Origin: an uncultured bacterium | GTDB taxonomy: Bacteria; Planctomycetota; UBA8742; UBA2392 | Direction: 5' to 3' | DNA length: 64,000 nt | Assembly (NCBI GenBank): GCA_938014885.1 | Contig: CALLQI010000004.1 | Span: 248,001 to 312,000, forward strand | Shown here: positions 1 to 8,743 of the stretch, piece after piece | How positions within the stretch are numbered: position 1 is the first letter of the stretch | How the letters are laid out: every line of letters starts with the position of its first letter | Made by a program: the position numbers and the translations under genes | Notes under the pieces: model-generated | The model's input: the letters and a program-made list of their open reading frames with translations, nothing else | Told to the model about the DNA's origin: nothing | The model's database searches: none

Positions 1-527
1 CGCATACCGGTGCCTACGTTAGTGGGGCAGGCGGTGAGGTAGCCGTAACGTTCCGAGAACGCGTAAGGCAGCACTTTCTCAAGCGCGCGGTCCACCTTGC
101 ACAGGGCTTTCCAGGCGCGTTCGGGGTCAAAGCCGGCCTTGATCCATTGCAGCCGCAGGTGATCTTCTTCATTCACCATGATGCTGAGCATTTCGCCGCG
201 GCCGTACGTCACGCCGCGCGGGCCTTCGCCCGAGGCCAGCTCGCGGCTGATCAGGTGGCGTTCGACCAGTACGTCGCGGGCGATGCCCTCAAGCTTGTCG
301 AGTTGCAGGCTGACCACGCTGCGGTCCAGGTGCACGCGGCGCAGTGCGCTGTTGACCATGGTCAAGACGGCCTCACGCTGGGTGGCGTCGCCGCGGCCGG
401 TGAATGGGAAGCCCTGGATGTTGCGGGCAAAGCGCACGCGGGTGCTGACGACCACGTCGCTTTCGGGGCCGGTGCCTTTGAGCCATTCGCCCAGAAGGTG
501 CGGGAAGTTGTCGGCGATGTCGCTCAT
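1..527 (-). CDS. mcsB: Protein-arginine kinase McsB, N-terminal part (runs off the left edge)
   Basis: The first 175 residues of an ATP:guanido phosphotransferase-fold kinase that phosphorylates arginines in proteins and marks them for ClpC/ClpP degradation. Visible signatures are STRVR at residues 28-32, the NEEDHLRLQ segment near residue 116, and the catalytic loop LTACPTNVGTGMR, whose Cys and NVGTG are typical of McsB; the rest lies outside the window. The ATG at 525-527 overlaps the mcsA stop as ATGA, so the two genes are almost certainly translated in a coupled way, matching the known McsA-McsB partnership. The gene is partial only because the window ends. Confidence 0.93.
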   Translation of the reverse strand, partial: MSDIADNFPHLLGEWLKGTGPESDVVVSTRVRFARNIQGFPFTGRGDATQREAVLTMVNSALRRVHLDRSVVSLQLDKLEGIARDVLVERHLISRELASGEGPRGVTYGRGEMLSIMVNEEDHLRLQWIKAGFDPERAWKALCKVDRALEKVLPYAFSERYGYLTACPTNVGTGM

Positions 528-1096
528 GCCCGTGTGATGTCCTTGCCCTGCAGCTCGTTGATTTCGTCGCGCAGGCGTGCTGCCAGCTCGAAGTTCTCTT
601 CGCGCACGGCTGCTTCCAGGCGTTCTCGCAACTGCGCCAGTTGCCGGGTGCGCGCCACGATCACGTCGCGGCCTTCCAACGCATCAGGCGTGCGGCCTTT
701 GTGGCGCGGGGGCTGCACATCGTGAATGCGCTCGAACAAAGGGTCCAGGTGTTCGGCAAACACTTCGTAATCGCGCGGGCAACCGAAGCGGCCGCGGGCT
801 TTGAAGTCGGCCAAGGTCATGCCGCATTCGGGGCAGACCGGGACGTTGCTGGCAATTGGCGCCAGCGCGCCGGGGTTTTCGGGCAGGGCCAGCGCGGTCT
901 GGTCGGCGTTCAGCAGCGATTGGACTTCGCGGACGATGTCGGCGGTGGCGGCCAGCGGGCGGGCCATATCGAACAGGTAGCGCTTGACCAGCGCGAAGCA
1001 ATCGGCGCAAACGTTGTGCTGCTCGGCGATTGAGTTGTCCTCAAGATCGCAGATGCGCACGGTGGCCTTCTTGCGGTTGCAGCACTGGCAGTCCAT
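524..1096 (-). CDS. mcsA: McsA-like activator with zinc-binding Cys pairs and UVR motif
   Basis: 190-residue adaptor that activates McsB. It begins MDCQCC and holds further Cys pairs (CADC, CPEC) expected to bind zinc, and near the C-terminus the UvrB/UvrC-type helical motif (LRERLEAAVREENFELAARL). The ATG at 1096 is chosen because a GGAG lies six bases upstream and the protein then starts directly on the first Cys cluster. A longer reading to 1225 would translate the intergenic repeat (SWYFVALRGK) and is rejected; an ATG at 1114 is a weaker alternative. The stop overlaps the mcsB start by four bases. Confidence 0.9.
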   Translation of the reverse strand: MDCQCCNRKKATVRICDLEDNSIAEQHNVCADCFALVKRYLFDMARPLAATADIVREVQSLLNADQTALALPENPGALAPIASNVPVCPECGMTLADFKARGRFGCPRDYEVFAEHLDPLFERIHDVQPPRHKGRTPDALEGRDVIVARTRQLAQLRERLEAAVREENFELAARLRDEINELQGKDITRA

Positions 1097-1165
1097 CAGG
1101 TTCTCCACGGGCATTGTAGCAACGCGCGGCCACGCGACACCCATTCCAGAGACTGGCCATGCGAT

Positions 1166-1402
1166 CAACTGCGTTTTCCCACGAAGCGCCACGAAGTACC
1201 ACGAAGGACTACAACGGCATTGCAAACAGAGTCACTGAGGAACTGAGGACTGCATTTGTTGTGAACTACAACAGCAATTCTCTGTGACTCTGTAACTCCG
1301 TTTGAATCGCTGTTGCAGCCACGCATGTTCACCCGTGGTTCCAAAGCCCTTGCCGTTCTTAGTGGTTCTTCGTGGCGCTTCGTGGTTCCAACGCAGTTGC
1401 CG
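1166..1402. repeat. Nested inverted-repeat mosaic, copy R1
   Basis: Fills the gap between mcsA and the PDZ gene. The left arm starts CAACTGCGTT and carries CCACGAAG-type units; the right arm carries CTTCGTGG-type units and ends AACGCAGTTG. About 42 bases at the two ends are near-perfect reverse complements. Inside are a second pair built on CAGAGTCAC / GTGACTCTG and a module containing ACTACAACAGCAATTCTC that recurs at 41301. No coding capacity is credible here. Confidence 0.85.
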
Positions 1403-1437
1403 TTTCGTGCCCGCCTTTGCTTGGCGGTGTGGCAATT

Positions 1438-1466
1438 AAAACCCCGGCGCGGGGCCGGGGTTTTTT
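1438..1466 (-). terminator. Rho-independent terminator after the PDZ gene
   Basis: Arms CCCCGGC and GCCGGGG around a five-base loop, flanked by an A-run and a T-run that extend the stem. It sits 12 bases beyond the stop codon at 1479, so it most likely ends the minus-strand transcript; it is symmetrical enough to work in both directions. Confidence 0.8.
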
Positions 1467-1478
1467 GGGCTGGCTGGG

Positions 1479-2612
1479 TTACTTGTCGGTTTTCTTTTTG
1501 GCGGGGGCGCGGAAGACCTTCTGCATCGGTACGCCGTCGCGCTCAAGGTCAACGCGGAACTCTTCGATGCCCGCGTTGTATTGCTCGCGCACCACGCGGC
1601 GCACGTCACTCATGCTGGCCACGGGCTTGCCGTTGATGGCCTTGATGATGTCGCCGCGGCGGCCACCGCGTGAGACGATGACGTTGTCTTCAGGGATTTC
1701 GTCGCTGATCTGGATGCCCAGCGGCTTGCCTTCGCGGTCGTGGACCACCTTGGCGTACTTGGCCAGTTCGTCCACATCCAGGCCCTGGTAGTCATCGCGG
1801 CCGATCGTCCACATGTCATTGGCTTCGTCGTACACTGATTCGCGAGGCCGGGTGTCTTCTTCATCCGGGCTCGGCGGTGCCGGCACGGGCTCTTTGGGCA
1901 TCGGCAGGCGGGTGTTGCCGCCGACGATGGCGCCCTTCTTGCCCAGCTTGCCGTCGGGCTTGAAGTTGGTGGTTTCCTTCAGCTTGAGCTTCACGTCGAA
2001 ATACTTGCCCTTGTATTTGGGGTCGGTGTCGATGGTGGGCGCCTTCATCAGCACGTGGTCGCGCTCAATGGCCAGCACCGTGATGTCCAGCTTGCCCAGT
2101 GGCGCAAGCTTCTCTTTGGCGTACTCGGGCTTTGAGTATTCGGTCTTGAAGTTGAACTCGGGGCGCAGGATCAGCATTGCCTTACCGCCCGGGTTGGCGA
2201 TCACCTTGGCCGACGCCAGTGACGGCGGACCGTACCAAAGGCGGTCCAGCATGAACTCGCGGTTCAGCCAGTCCTCGACTTCCTTGGCCAGCTGCTCATC
2301 GGTTTTGTCCGGTTTTGGCGGCTGAGGCTTGGGGTCGGGGTCGGGCTTCGGCGGTGGTGGCTTTGGCCGTTCACGCGGCGAAAGGAAGGTCTCTTCCAGC
2401 AGCGCGTGCTTGCTTTCTGAGCCCGACTTGACGGTGTCCTGCCACTTGATCAGTTTTTCCGTGGTGCGCGGGTTCTCACGAGCGGCATCAATGGCTGAGC
2501 GCGTGTCTTCCGCGCTGGTGTAGAACTGGTAGCCCAGCAACCCGCCAATACCCAGCACGGCCAGGTTACCCAGCCACACCAGCATCGCGACTTGTGGACC
2601 TTTCATAGCCAT
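1479..2612 (-). CDS. Membrane-anchored PDZ-domain protein, GspC-like layout
   Basis: 377 residues: a single N-terminal membrane helix (about residues 8-27), a Pro/Lys-rich linker (about 80-105), a middle domain (about 105-215), and a C-terminal PDZ domain (about 280-370, with GDIIKAINGKPV). Helix - linker - domain - PDZ resembles the inner-membrane component of type II secretion (GspC) or a PDZ scaffold, but no other secretion gene is present, so the function is left open. The first two thirds match the shorter protein at 15276-15881 (WQDTV/WKDSV, DITVLAI/DITVLSI), which lacks the PDZ. The ATG at 2612 has GAGG five bases upstream. Confidence 0.75.
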   Translation of the reverse strand: MAMKGPQVAMLVWLGNLAVLGIGGLLGYQFYTSAEDTRSAIDAARENPRTTEKLIKWQDTVKSGSESKHALLEETFLSPRERPKPPPPKPDPDPKPQPPKPDKTDEQLAKEVEDWLNREFMLDRLWYGPPSLASAKVIANPGGKAMLILRPEFNFKTEYSKPEYAKEKLAPLGKLDITVLAIERDHVLMKAPTIDTDPKYKGKYFDVKLKLKETTNFKPDGKLGKKGAIVGGNTRLPMPKEPVPAPPSPDEEDTRPRESVYDEANDMWTIGRDDYQGLDVDELAKYAKVVHDREGKPLGIQISDEIPEDNVIVSRGGRRGDIIKAINGKPVASMSDVRRVVREQYNAGIEEFRVDLERDGVPMQKVFRAPAKKKTDK

Positions 2613-2687
2613 GACGCCCTCACCGGCATACGCGTTAGCAACCCGCGAAAATGAGCCCGACTACTCTACCCAGCCAGCCCGCGCATG

Positions 2688-2864
2688 CTAGCGCGTGCTT
2701 TCAACCTGAGGTGCACTGGGCTTTATGTACCGGGGCTTGTCCTTGGTGCCCCCGGCGGTCCCGAACAGCACCCAGGTCCCCGCACCCGCGATCAACAGCA
2801 AAACCAGCATCGAAACCAGTACCACACCCTGGTTGTTCTTGCGTGAATTTCCCTGGTTGCGCAT
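2688..2864 (-). CDS. Small single-pass membrane protein, function unknown
   Basis: 58 residues: a short polar N-terminus (MRNQGNSRKNNQG), one strong membrane helix (about residues 14-36), and a basic/proline-rich tail. The ATG at 2864 is preferred over an upstream reading because a strong GGAGGG lies five bases before it. It lies 60 bases downstream of obg in the same direction and may be cotranscribed. No family is recognised. Confidence 0.65.
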   Translation of the reverse strand: MRNQGNSRKNNQGVVLVSMLVLLLIAGAGTWVLFGTAGGTKDKPRYIKPSAPQVESTR

Positions 2865-2924
2865 CGCACCCTCCACGGGTTGATACGCCAAAGGACGGCC
2901 GTGCGTTGGAGAATTCCGCCCGAA

Positions 2925-4112
2925 TCATTCGTCGGCTGATTCGGCCGGGGCCGGGGTCTGGGCCTTCAATTCTGTCCAGATCCGCGCCAGCAGGGGCTTC
3001 AAACCCTGGCCGCTTACACCGCTTAGCACCAGCACCTCGCGCCCCAGCATTGCTGCCAGTTCTTCGGCCTTTTCGGCTACACCGGGCACGTCGGCCTTGT
3101 TTACGGCCAGCAGGCGGGGCTTGGCGGCTAGGGCCGGGCTGAACTTCTCAAGTTCGCCGACGATGACGTCGTGGTCGTGCTTGAGTTCTTCGACGCTGCG
3201 TTCGCTGGCATCCAGCAGGTGCAGCAGCACGCGGGTGCGTTCCACGTGGCGCAGGAACTGGTGGCCAAGGCCCTTGCCCTCGCTGGCGCCTTCAATCAGG
3301 CCGGGTATGTCAGCCATCACAAAGCGGCTTTCCGGCCCCATTTCGACGATGCCCAGGTAGGGCGAAAGCGTCGTGAACGGGTAGGCCGCGATTTTCGGCC
3401 GCGCGCGGGTGCAGCGTGCCAGCAGGGTGCTTTTGCCCGCGTTGGGCAGGCCCAGCAGGCCGACGTCGGCGATCAACTTCACCACCAGCTTCAACTGGCG
3501 CACCTGGCCTGGGCGGCCGGGGGTGTGCTCGCGCGGGGTCTGGTTGGTGGCGCTGGCGAAGTGTTTGTTGCCGAAGCCGCCGCGCCCGCCGCGCGCGACA
3601 ATCACTTCCATGCCGGGCTGGTCCAGGTCGGCGAAAAGTTCGGTGTGGCTGATGGTGGGGTCGAATTCGCCGGGGCCTTCGCCGGATGCGCCTTCTTCGG
3701 TGTAGGCGGGGTCGACTTCGGGCTCGGCGTCGGATTCTTCGACATCCGCTTCATCGGTTTCGGCGCCGTCGGGCCCGTGTTCAGCGTCCCGGGGGGCTGC
3801 TTCCTTGCGCGGCGGGTGAATCACGTAAATCTGCGTGCCCACGGGCACTTCGACGTAGCGGTCCTTGCCTTTGTGGCCGGCTTTCTGGGTGCCCTTGCCG
3901 TTGGTGCCGCCTTCGGCGCGGATTTCGTGCAGCAGTTGCAGGTGTCCCAGGCCGTTCAGGTGGTGGCTGGCCACGAAGATGACCGCGCCGCCGTCGCCGC
4001 CGTCTCCGCCGTCGGGGCCGCCGCGCGGGGCAAATGACTCGCGGCGGAAGGTGGTGACGCCGTCGCCGCCCTTGCCGCCCCTGACCGTGATCAAGTGTTC
4101 GTCAACAAACAT
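2925..4112 (-). CDS. obg: Obg/CgtA family ribosome-associated GTPase with acidic insertion
   Basis: 395-residue GTPase for late 50S assembly and stress control. The N-terminal Gly-rich Obg fold (RGGKGGDG, GGPDGGDGGDGG) is followed by the G domain: GLPNAGKST at 221-229, DIPGLIEG (G3), NKAD (G4), SGVSG (G5). Residues about 99-158 are an unusual, strongly acidic insertion (many D and E) splitting the Obg domain between VPVGTQIYVI and the VARGGRGG segment; typical Obg proteins have only a few residues here. The C-terminus stops soon after the G domain, so there is no OCT domain. The start is an ATG with weak ribosome-site complementarity. Confidence 0.95.
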   Translation of the reverse strand: MFVDEHLITVRGGKGGDGVTTFRRESFAPRGGPDGGDGGDGGAVIFVASHHLNGLGHLQLLHEIRAEGGTNGKGTQKAGHKGKDRYVEVPVGTQIYVIHPPRKEAAPRDAEHGPDGAETDEADVEESDAEPEVDPAYTEEGASGEGPGEFDPTISHTELFADLDQPGMEVIVARGGRGGFGNKHFASATNQTPREHTPGRPGQVRQLKLVVKLIADVGLLGLPNAGKSTLLARCTRARPKIAAYPFTTLSPYLGIVEMGPESRFVMADIPGLIEGASEGKGLGHQFLRHVERTRVLLHLLDASERSVEELKHDHDVIVGELEKFSPALAAKPRLLAVNKADVPGVAEKAEELAAMLGREVLVLSGVSGQGLKPLLARIWTELKAQTPAPAESADE

Positions 4113-4163
4113 GGCGTTGTTATAGGGAGCAAGCGGGGTTGCAGGTAGTGGGGCGGTGGCTCA

Positions 4164-4191
4164 TGGAGGTTGGAGGTTGGAGGTTGGAGGT
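4164..4191. repeat. Four tandem 7-bp units TGGAGGT
   Basis: Perfect four-copy array in the 261-base gap between the divergent obg and 4374 genes, followed by a diverged TCGGAGA. The rest of this gap is G/C-skewed low-complexity sequence. It resembles the 7-bp arrays at 8744, 9192 and about 10430. No function can be assigned; polymerase slippage is a simple explanation. Confidence 0.8.
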
Positions 4192-4373
4192 TCGGAGATG
4201 GGTTTTGGGGCGGGGAGAGGGGGGCGGGAGGTTGGGACGAGCTAGTTGAGCGATCGCCGCTCCCCTAACCCGAGCCCCCAACCCCAAACACCCGACCCAT
4301 TTACCGGAACCCACCACCCCATCGCTTCGTACTATATGATGGGGCTTTGCATCATCCGGACGGGACCCTTCGC

Positions 4374-6692
4374 ATGCGTTTTCTGATTCTGCTGCTGGCC
4401 CTGACCACGCCGCTTTGCGCCAATGACATTGCTGTCGCCAGTGGCGGATCCACCTGGCTGCTGCTCGAGAACCCGTATCATCAGGGCGGCGCGGGCTTCA
4501 GCGAATACGCCAATGACCCCGGCCTGCCTGTGCCCGACCTGCAGGCGTGGCCGTACGACGGCGCGCCTTCGGGCACCTATCCGCAGACTGACCTGTGGCG
4601 TTTTGATGCGGCCACAAGCAAGTACACCCGCGTCACCGACGTGCTGTCGGGCGACCGCAGCATGGGTTTCAAACGCACGCTGCACGACCCCTTCCTTATC
4701 AATGGCCAGTTGCATGTGCTGCACTACGACCCGCGCCTGTCGTTGAAGCGCGGCTACACGCAGGTGCTGCGCGTGGGCGACGGCCTTGCCGGTGACGGCA
4801 CCGTGCCGGCATCGGCGATCATGCTGGGCAGCGCGCAATACCTTGAGTGCCCGGCAGTTTCGCCTGACGGCGCGCATGTCTGCTTCCGTGCGTTCACTTC
4901 CACCGACACGCCCGGCGCGTTTCGCATCACACTTCGGGTGTTCCGCACCAGTGACTGGACACAGACCGGCGAAAGCAGCATCGCCACCTGGGCGCGGCCG
5001 GTGTGGCTTGACGCGTCAACCCTGGCCTGCATCGCCTGGGACGCCGCCAGGCTGCCGCGCGTGCCAATGGCTGATCCCAAGTTTTCTGGCTATGCCTCCG
5101 AAAGCCACGCGCCCCAGCCCGGCAAACTTATGCTGCTGGCAGCCCCCAAGGGCGTGCCGGCCGCGCCCATGGAGCTGCTGGCGGGCAACTTCCCGCCCGA
5201 CAACTACACCCGCACGCTGCTGGCCGAGCCTTCGGGGCTGGGCCTGCTGGTGGCGCGCGAATTGGGCAAGGAAGTCGTCGTTGAACAGCGCGCCGCTAAA
5301 CCGGCGGCCGAGCTGGCTGCCACCGATGTCGTCGAAGTCGCGCGCTTTGTGGCCTTTCGCGGTCTCGCCACCGGCGGCGAGATCAGCCGCGCCTGCGGGG
5401 TCGTGAAGGTTGACCGCCGCAATGAGCTGAAGCTGCTGCAGTACGTGCCGACCAAAGACGGCCGCACCGAAGAGCGCGTGATCCAGCTCGCGATCTGGTC
5501 CACCGAAGGCCACGGCGGGTTGCTGGATTGCGGCGACGGCATTGTCGCGCTGCTGGAGCCCGTGGCCAACCCGGCCGGCCCAAGCCCGATGCTGCGGCAC
5601 ACTTTGCAGATCCTGAACTGGGACGGCGCCGACAGCATGCGCAACCCGGCGCTGCTGGCGCGGCTCAGCCGCATGGTCGCGCGCTTTGATGAGGTCGAAC
5701 GCAGCCTGGGACGCCCCGTGGGCAGCACACTGCTGGCCTTTGACATCGAAGTCGCCGCCAACGACGGCCAGAACGAAAAGAAGGGTCGCTACATCGAAAT
5801 CTTCGGCAACCGCGGCCGCGGCGGCAAGGGCCGGATCCGCACAGAAGACAGCCTCAGCGGAGACTGGATCGTCCAGGCGCTCAGCGGCAACGGCACCCGC
5901 GACGGCGACGAGTACTGGTCGTGCAGCGACATCAAGACCACCGAGCTTGCCAGGAAAAGCGGCACCAACGCGGGCAAGGCTTACGACGACCTCGTGACGC
6001 AGCTGGAAACGCGCAAGCTGCTGCTCTTGAGCGGAGTTCAACGCACACCGGAAACCGGCGGGCTGCGTTTTCGCGGCCGCGACACGCACCACGACCCGTT
6101 CAACGGCACGACCCGGAGGGTGTGGGTGTACGAGAAGCTGGGCGCCTACCTGGATGAACCCCGCGTGAAGAAGCTGCAGCAGGACATCGCGGCCAATGAG
6201 GCGCTGGTACAAGCTGAAACCGACGCCGCAAAGCGCGCCGAGCTTGAGAAAACGTTGCGCACGCTGACGCTTGAGCTGCTGGCACAGGAACGCAACCGCG
6301 AACGCATGGAAGTACGCTTCGTGGCCGACCTGCCGTCTGGCAGCGCCGGAGACTGGCAATTCCCGCATGCGCTGGCGCGGGCGAAGCTGCGCTTTGCGCT
6401 CAGCAACGGGCGCGGCGCCAGCGAAACCGAGCTGATGTTTGATCCCGCCAAGTTCACAGCGCTGGCCAACCTGACCGATGCCAAGCAGCCCGAGCTGCTG
6501 CTGCCGCGCGTGTTCGGGATCTTCGAGTGGAGCCCGGAAAAGAAGCAGTGGGAACAGCGCCTGAAGGCCACCGCGGTTGAAGGCGAATTCAGCCACCCCG
6601 CCGAACTTGTGAAAGGCGGCAAGCTGCGCGGCGGTTATGAAGTGCCGCTGGTAAACTTCGGCGACACGGCGTTCACCCGCAAGACCCGCTGA
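4374..6692 (+). CDS. Large secreted protein of unknown function
   Basis: 772 residues with a clear signal peptide (MRFLILLLALTTPLCA). The body is rich in Trp and in short strand-like segments such as AVSPDGAHVCFRAF, suggesting a beta-propeller-like fold in the first half. Around residues 597-640 a charged helical stretch (RVKKLQQDIAANEAL) looks like a coiled coil. The start is set at the ATG that begins the signal peptide; an in-frame ATG 27 bases upstream would add a polar tail before it. Divergent from obg. No enzyme motif is recognised. Confidence 0.8.
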   Translation: MRFLILLLALTTPLCANDIAVASGGSTWLLLENPYHQGGAGFSEYANDPGLPVPDLQAWPYDGAPSGTYPQTDLWRFDAATSKYTRVTDVLSGDRSMGFKRTLHDPFLINGQLHVLHYDPRLSLKRGYTQVLRVGDGLAGDGTVPASAIMLGSAQYLECPAVSPDGAHVCFRAFTSTDTPGAFRITLRVFRTSDWTQTGESSIATWARPVWLDASTLACIAWDAARLPRVPMADPKFSGYASESHAPQPGKLMLLAAPKGVPAAPMELLAGNFPPDNYTRTLLAEPSGLGLLVARELGKEVVVEQRAAKPAAELAATDVVEVARFVAFRGLATGGEISRACGVVKVDRRNELKLLQYVPTKDGRTEERVIQLAIWSTEGHGGLLDCGDGIVALLEPVANPAGPSPMLRHTLQILNWDGADSMRNPALLARLSRMVARFDEVERSLGRPVGSTLLAFDIEVAANDGQNEKKGRYIEIFGNRGRGGKGRIRTEDSLSGDWIVQALSGNGTRDGDEYWSCSDIKTTELARKSGTNAGKAYDDLVTQLETRKLLLLSGVQRTPETGGLRFRGRDTHHDPFNGTTRRVWVYEKLGAYLDEPRVKKLQQDIAANEALVQAETDAAKRAELEKTLRTLTLELLAQERNRERMEVRFVADLPSGSAGDWQFPHALARAKLRFALSNGRGASETELMFDPAKFTALANLTDAKQPELLLPRVFGIFEWSPEKKQWEQRLKATAVEGEFSHPAELVKGGKLRGGYEVPLVNFGDTAFTRKTR

Positions 6693-6706
6693 CCGCGCGG
6701 GAGACA

Positions 6707-6874
6707 GCAACAGCGTTGGAACCACGAAGGGCCACGAAGCGCCACTAAGTACGGCAAACAACTACTGCGAACCGCCAAAGCGCCAAAGTCTGTTTGGCGC
6801 TTTAGCGCTTTGGCGGTAAACGCAGTTGCCGTTCTTCGTGGTACTTCGTGGCGCTTCGTGGGAAAACGCAGTTG
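6707..6874. repeat. Nested inverted-repeat mosaic, copy R2
   Basis: The cleanest copy. The left arm (GCAACAGCGTT, then CCACGAAGGG, CCACGAAGC, CCACTAAG) is answered by the right arm (CTTCGTGG, CTTCGTGGC, CTTCGTGGG, AACGCAGTTG). The centre is a second inverted pair, ACCGCCAAAGCGCCAAAG against CTTTAGCGCTTTGGCGGT. The whole could fold as one long interrupted hairpin between the 4374 gene and tRNA-Gln. Confidence 0.88.
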
Positions 6875-6897
6875 TGCGCCTGTTTGCTGGGTAGGAC

Positions 6898-6972
6898 TGG
6901 CTGGCCCGCCTGGACTCGAACCAGGAAAAGCAGAACCAAAATCTGCTGTGTTACCAATTACACCACGGGCCA
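6898..6972 (-). tRNA. trnQ: tRNA-Gln (anticodon TTG)
   Basis: On the minus strand the sequence forms a cloverleaf: acceptor TGGCCCG with CGGGCCA, discriminator G, encoded CCA. The anticodon stem GCAGA/TCTGC holds loop TTTTGGT, giving anticodon TTG (Gln, CAA). The T-arm contains GGTTCGAGTCC. U1, G73 and the encoded GCCA end are usual for bacterial tRNA-Gln. It is isolated from other RNA genes. Confidence 0.95.
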
Positions 6973-7051
6973 GCAGCGGACGCAGAAGGTAGCAACCCGC
7001 GCCAAGCTGGCAACGGACGGGAGTTTCCGCCCCGCGACCGCGCCAACCGGA

Positions 7052-7906
7052 TCAGGCTTGGGCGGCAGCCGGCAACTGCAGCAGAAACAGCCGATAGCTT
7101 TTGTATTCGCGGAATGCAGCGCCGGTGCGGCGGCCCTCAAAGTACTTGTGCTCGATCTTCTCGAACTTCTCGCGGAACCACCAGCGCGCCACACGGGTCC
7201 AAAATGGTCGCGACTTGCCGGCAAAGTCCATCACCGACTCATACGCCGGCTTGCCGACTTTCTGCAGGAAGTCATTCACCAGGTCCAGGTTCGGCGCGGT
7301 TTCGTCGGTGATGTCGATGTCCTGCAGCTTCACCAGCCCGCGCCGCGCCACCTCTTTCTCGAACTCATGCAGCTTGTGGCCGCCGCTGATCGGGCCGCCC
7401 TTCATGCCCGGGCGCTTGAAGAAGTCGCAGATCAGGATGTGCCCGCCCGGCCTGAGCACGCGCTGGCAGCATGGGATGACCTGGTCCAGCGGCACGTACT
7501 GGAAGCTTTCGCTGAACATGACGAGGTCGTAGACGTCGTCGTGCTTCCATTCTTCGAAGCGCGATTCGAAAACTCGGGCGCGGTCGCCCAGGCGGGCCTT
7601 GGCGCTTTCCAGCAGTTGGCTGGCAGGGGCCACGGCATCTACCTGGTAGCCGCGCTGCACCAGCCGCTCAGCAATCACGCCGGCGCCGCAACCGACATCC
7701 AGGATGCGCTTCACGCCCTGCGGGATGTGCCCAAGGATCAGCTCCGTGTGCGCTTCCTGCGCGGCCGGCATGTTGGCGAGCTTGACCTCGTTGCCGGGCT
7801 TCCACAGGCCGTAGTGCAGGTCTTCGGTGCCCAGCATATAGCGGGCCATGAGCAAACCGAGCTCAAGCCCCAGGTCCTGCGACGGAATACGCTTCGGCTT
7901 GGCCAT
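7052..7906 (-). CDS. Class I SAM-dependent methyltransferase
   Basis: 284 residues with motif I ILDVGCGAG around residue 72, the post-I acidic strand, and motif IV-VI region (VYDLVMFSESFQYV, VLRPGGHILICDFF). The N-terminal segment LGTEDLHYGLW and the overall layout resemble UbiE/tocopherol-type small-molecule methyltransferases. The substrate is unknown and no pathway partner is adjacent. The ATG at 7906 is used; the longer reading to 7945 needs a TTG and adds a low-complexity leader. Confidence 0.85.
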   Translation of the reverse strand: MAKPKRIPSQDLGLELGLLMARYMLGTEDLHYGLWKPGNEVKLANMPAAQEAHTELILGHIPQGVKRILDVGCGAGVIAERLVQRGYQVDAVAPASQLLESAKARLGDRARVFESRFEEWKHDDVYDLVMFSESFQYVPLDQVIPCCQRVLRPGGHILICDFFKRPGMKGGPISGGHKLHEFEKEVARRGLVKLQDIDITDETAPNLDLVNDFLQKVGKPAYESVMDFAGKSRPFWTRVARWWFREKFEKIEHKYFEGRRTGAAFREYKSYRLFLLQLPAAAQA

Positions 7907-7956
7907 GTTGGGGCCGCAGCTTACGCCCGAAGCGGGCGATGCCAACAGGGCAGATT

Positions 7957-8262
7957 TCAGGCATGGGCCTGCAGGAAGCGCTGCCCTGTGACGCTGTCGA
8001 TCACGGAGCGCGGGCGGTGCGATTCTTCAAACCACCATTCGCCATCATCGCCCGCGAGCTGGCTGACTACAGTGCAGCGGCCGTCTGCGCAGTAGATTTC
8101 GAGGGTCAGCCCGCTGGCCTCAATCGAAACGATCCAGCCGCGCGAGGGCGTGCGTGCCATGAAGCTGATGCGGCCTTCAACGATATAGCCGTCGAACTCG
8201 ACACTCAAAAAGTCGCCCGTCTGGCAGGTGCCTAACGGGCGCAGGATGCGAACGGAAGTCAT
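7957..8262 (-). CDS. Hypothetical protein, 101 residues
   Basis: Predicted beta-rich small soluble protein (MTSVRILRPLGTCQTGDFLS...), with alternating hydrophobic strands that could suit a PilZ- or SH3-like barrel, but no PilZ RxxxR/DxSxxG signature is seen. The ATG has GGGAG eight bases upstream within the leader GGGAGCCCGACC, nearly the same as before the genes at 26373 and 44607. It lies 50 bases upstream of the methyltransferase gene and probably in one transcript with it. Function unknown. Confidence 0.65.
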   Translation of the reverse strand: MTSVRILRPLGTCQTGDFLSVEFDGYIVEGRISFMARTPSRGWIVSIEASGLTLEIYCADGRCTVVSQLAGDDGEWWFEESHRPRSVIDSVTGQRFLQAHA

Positions 8263-8341
8263 GGTCGGGCTCCCTGGTTACCCAAGGATAGCCCCGCCAC
8301 CTTGAGGGCCGGGTTAAGACCGCGCCAATTCGCGGCGAAAA

Positions 8342-8731
8342 TCAAGGCAGCTTGGCGATGCAGTCGATTTCGACCAGCACGTCGCGGGGCAGGCGTGCGG
8401 CCTCAATGGTCGCGCGTGCGGGGCGATGGCTGCCTAGTGCGGTGGCGTAAGCTTCATTGACGGCGGCGAAGTCGTTGATGTTTTTCAGGTAGATGGTGGT
8501 CTTGACCACATCATTGAAGCCGCAGCCCGCGGCCTGCAGTACGGACAGCAGGTTGGACATGACCTTGAAGGCTTGCTCGGCGGCGGTCTCCCCGACGATC
8601 TGCTTGGTGGGTGCGTCCAGCGCAATCTGGCCCGAGCAGAACACAAAGCCCCCGGCAATCATGGCCTGGCTGTAAGGCCCAATGGCGGCCGGCGCGTCGT
8701 CAGAGTGAACAATCTGGATGTTGTTGGGCAT
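8342..8731 (-). CDS. ridA: RidA family reactive enamine/imine deaminase
   Basis: 129-residue YjgF/YER057c/UK114 protein that hydrolyses reactive 2-aminoacrylate and related enamines made by PLP enzymes; the family acts as cytosolic trimers. Typical features are AAIGPYSQAMIAGGFVFCSGQI near the N-terminus (abridged), the AGCGFNDVVKTTIYL helix, and RPARATIEAARLP followed by DVLVEIDCIA, which holds the conserved Arg that binds the substrate carboxylate. The ATG at 8731 gives MPNNIQIV; the longer reading uses TTG. Confidence 0.94.
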   Translation of the reverse strand: MPNNIQIVHSDDAPAAIGPYSQAMIAGGFVFCSGQIALDAPTKQIVGETAAEQAFKVMSNLLSVLQAAGCGFNDVVKTTIYLKNINDFAAVNEAYATALGSHRPARATIEAARLPRDVLVEIDCIAKLP

Positions 8732-8743
8732 GGGCAAGTGTGA

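Noticed and set aside
524..1225. McsA start at 1225
   Set aside because: The extra residues translate the repeat linker and CCACGAAG modules; the Cys cluster and ribosome site fix the start near 1096.
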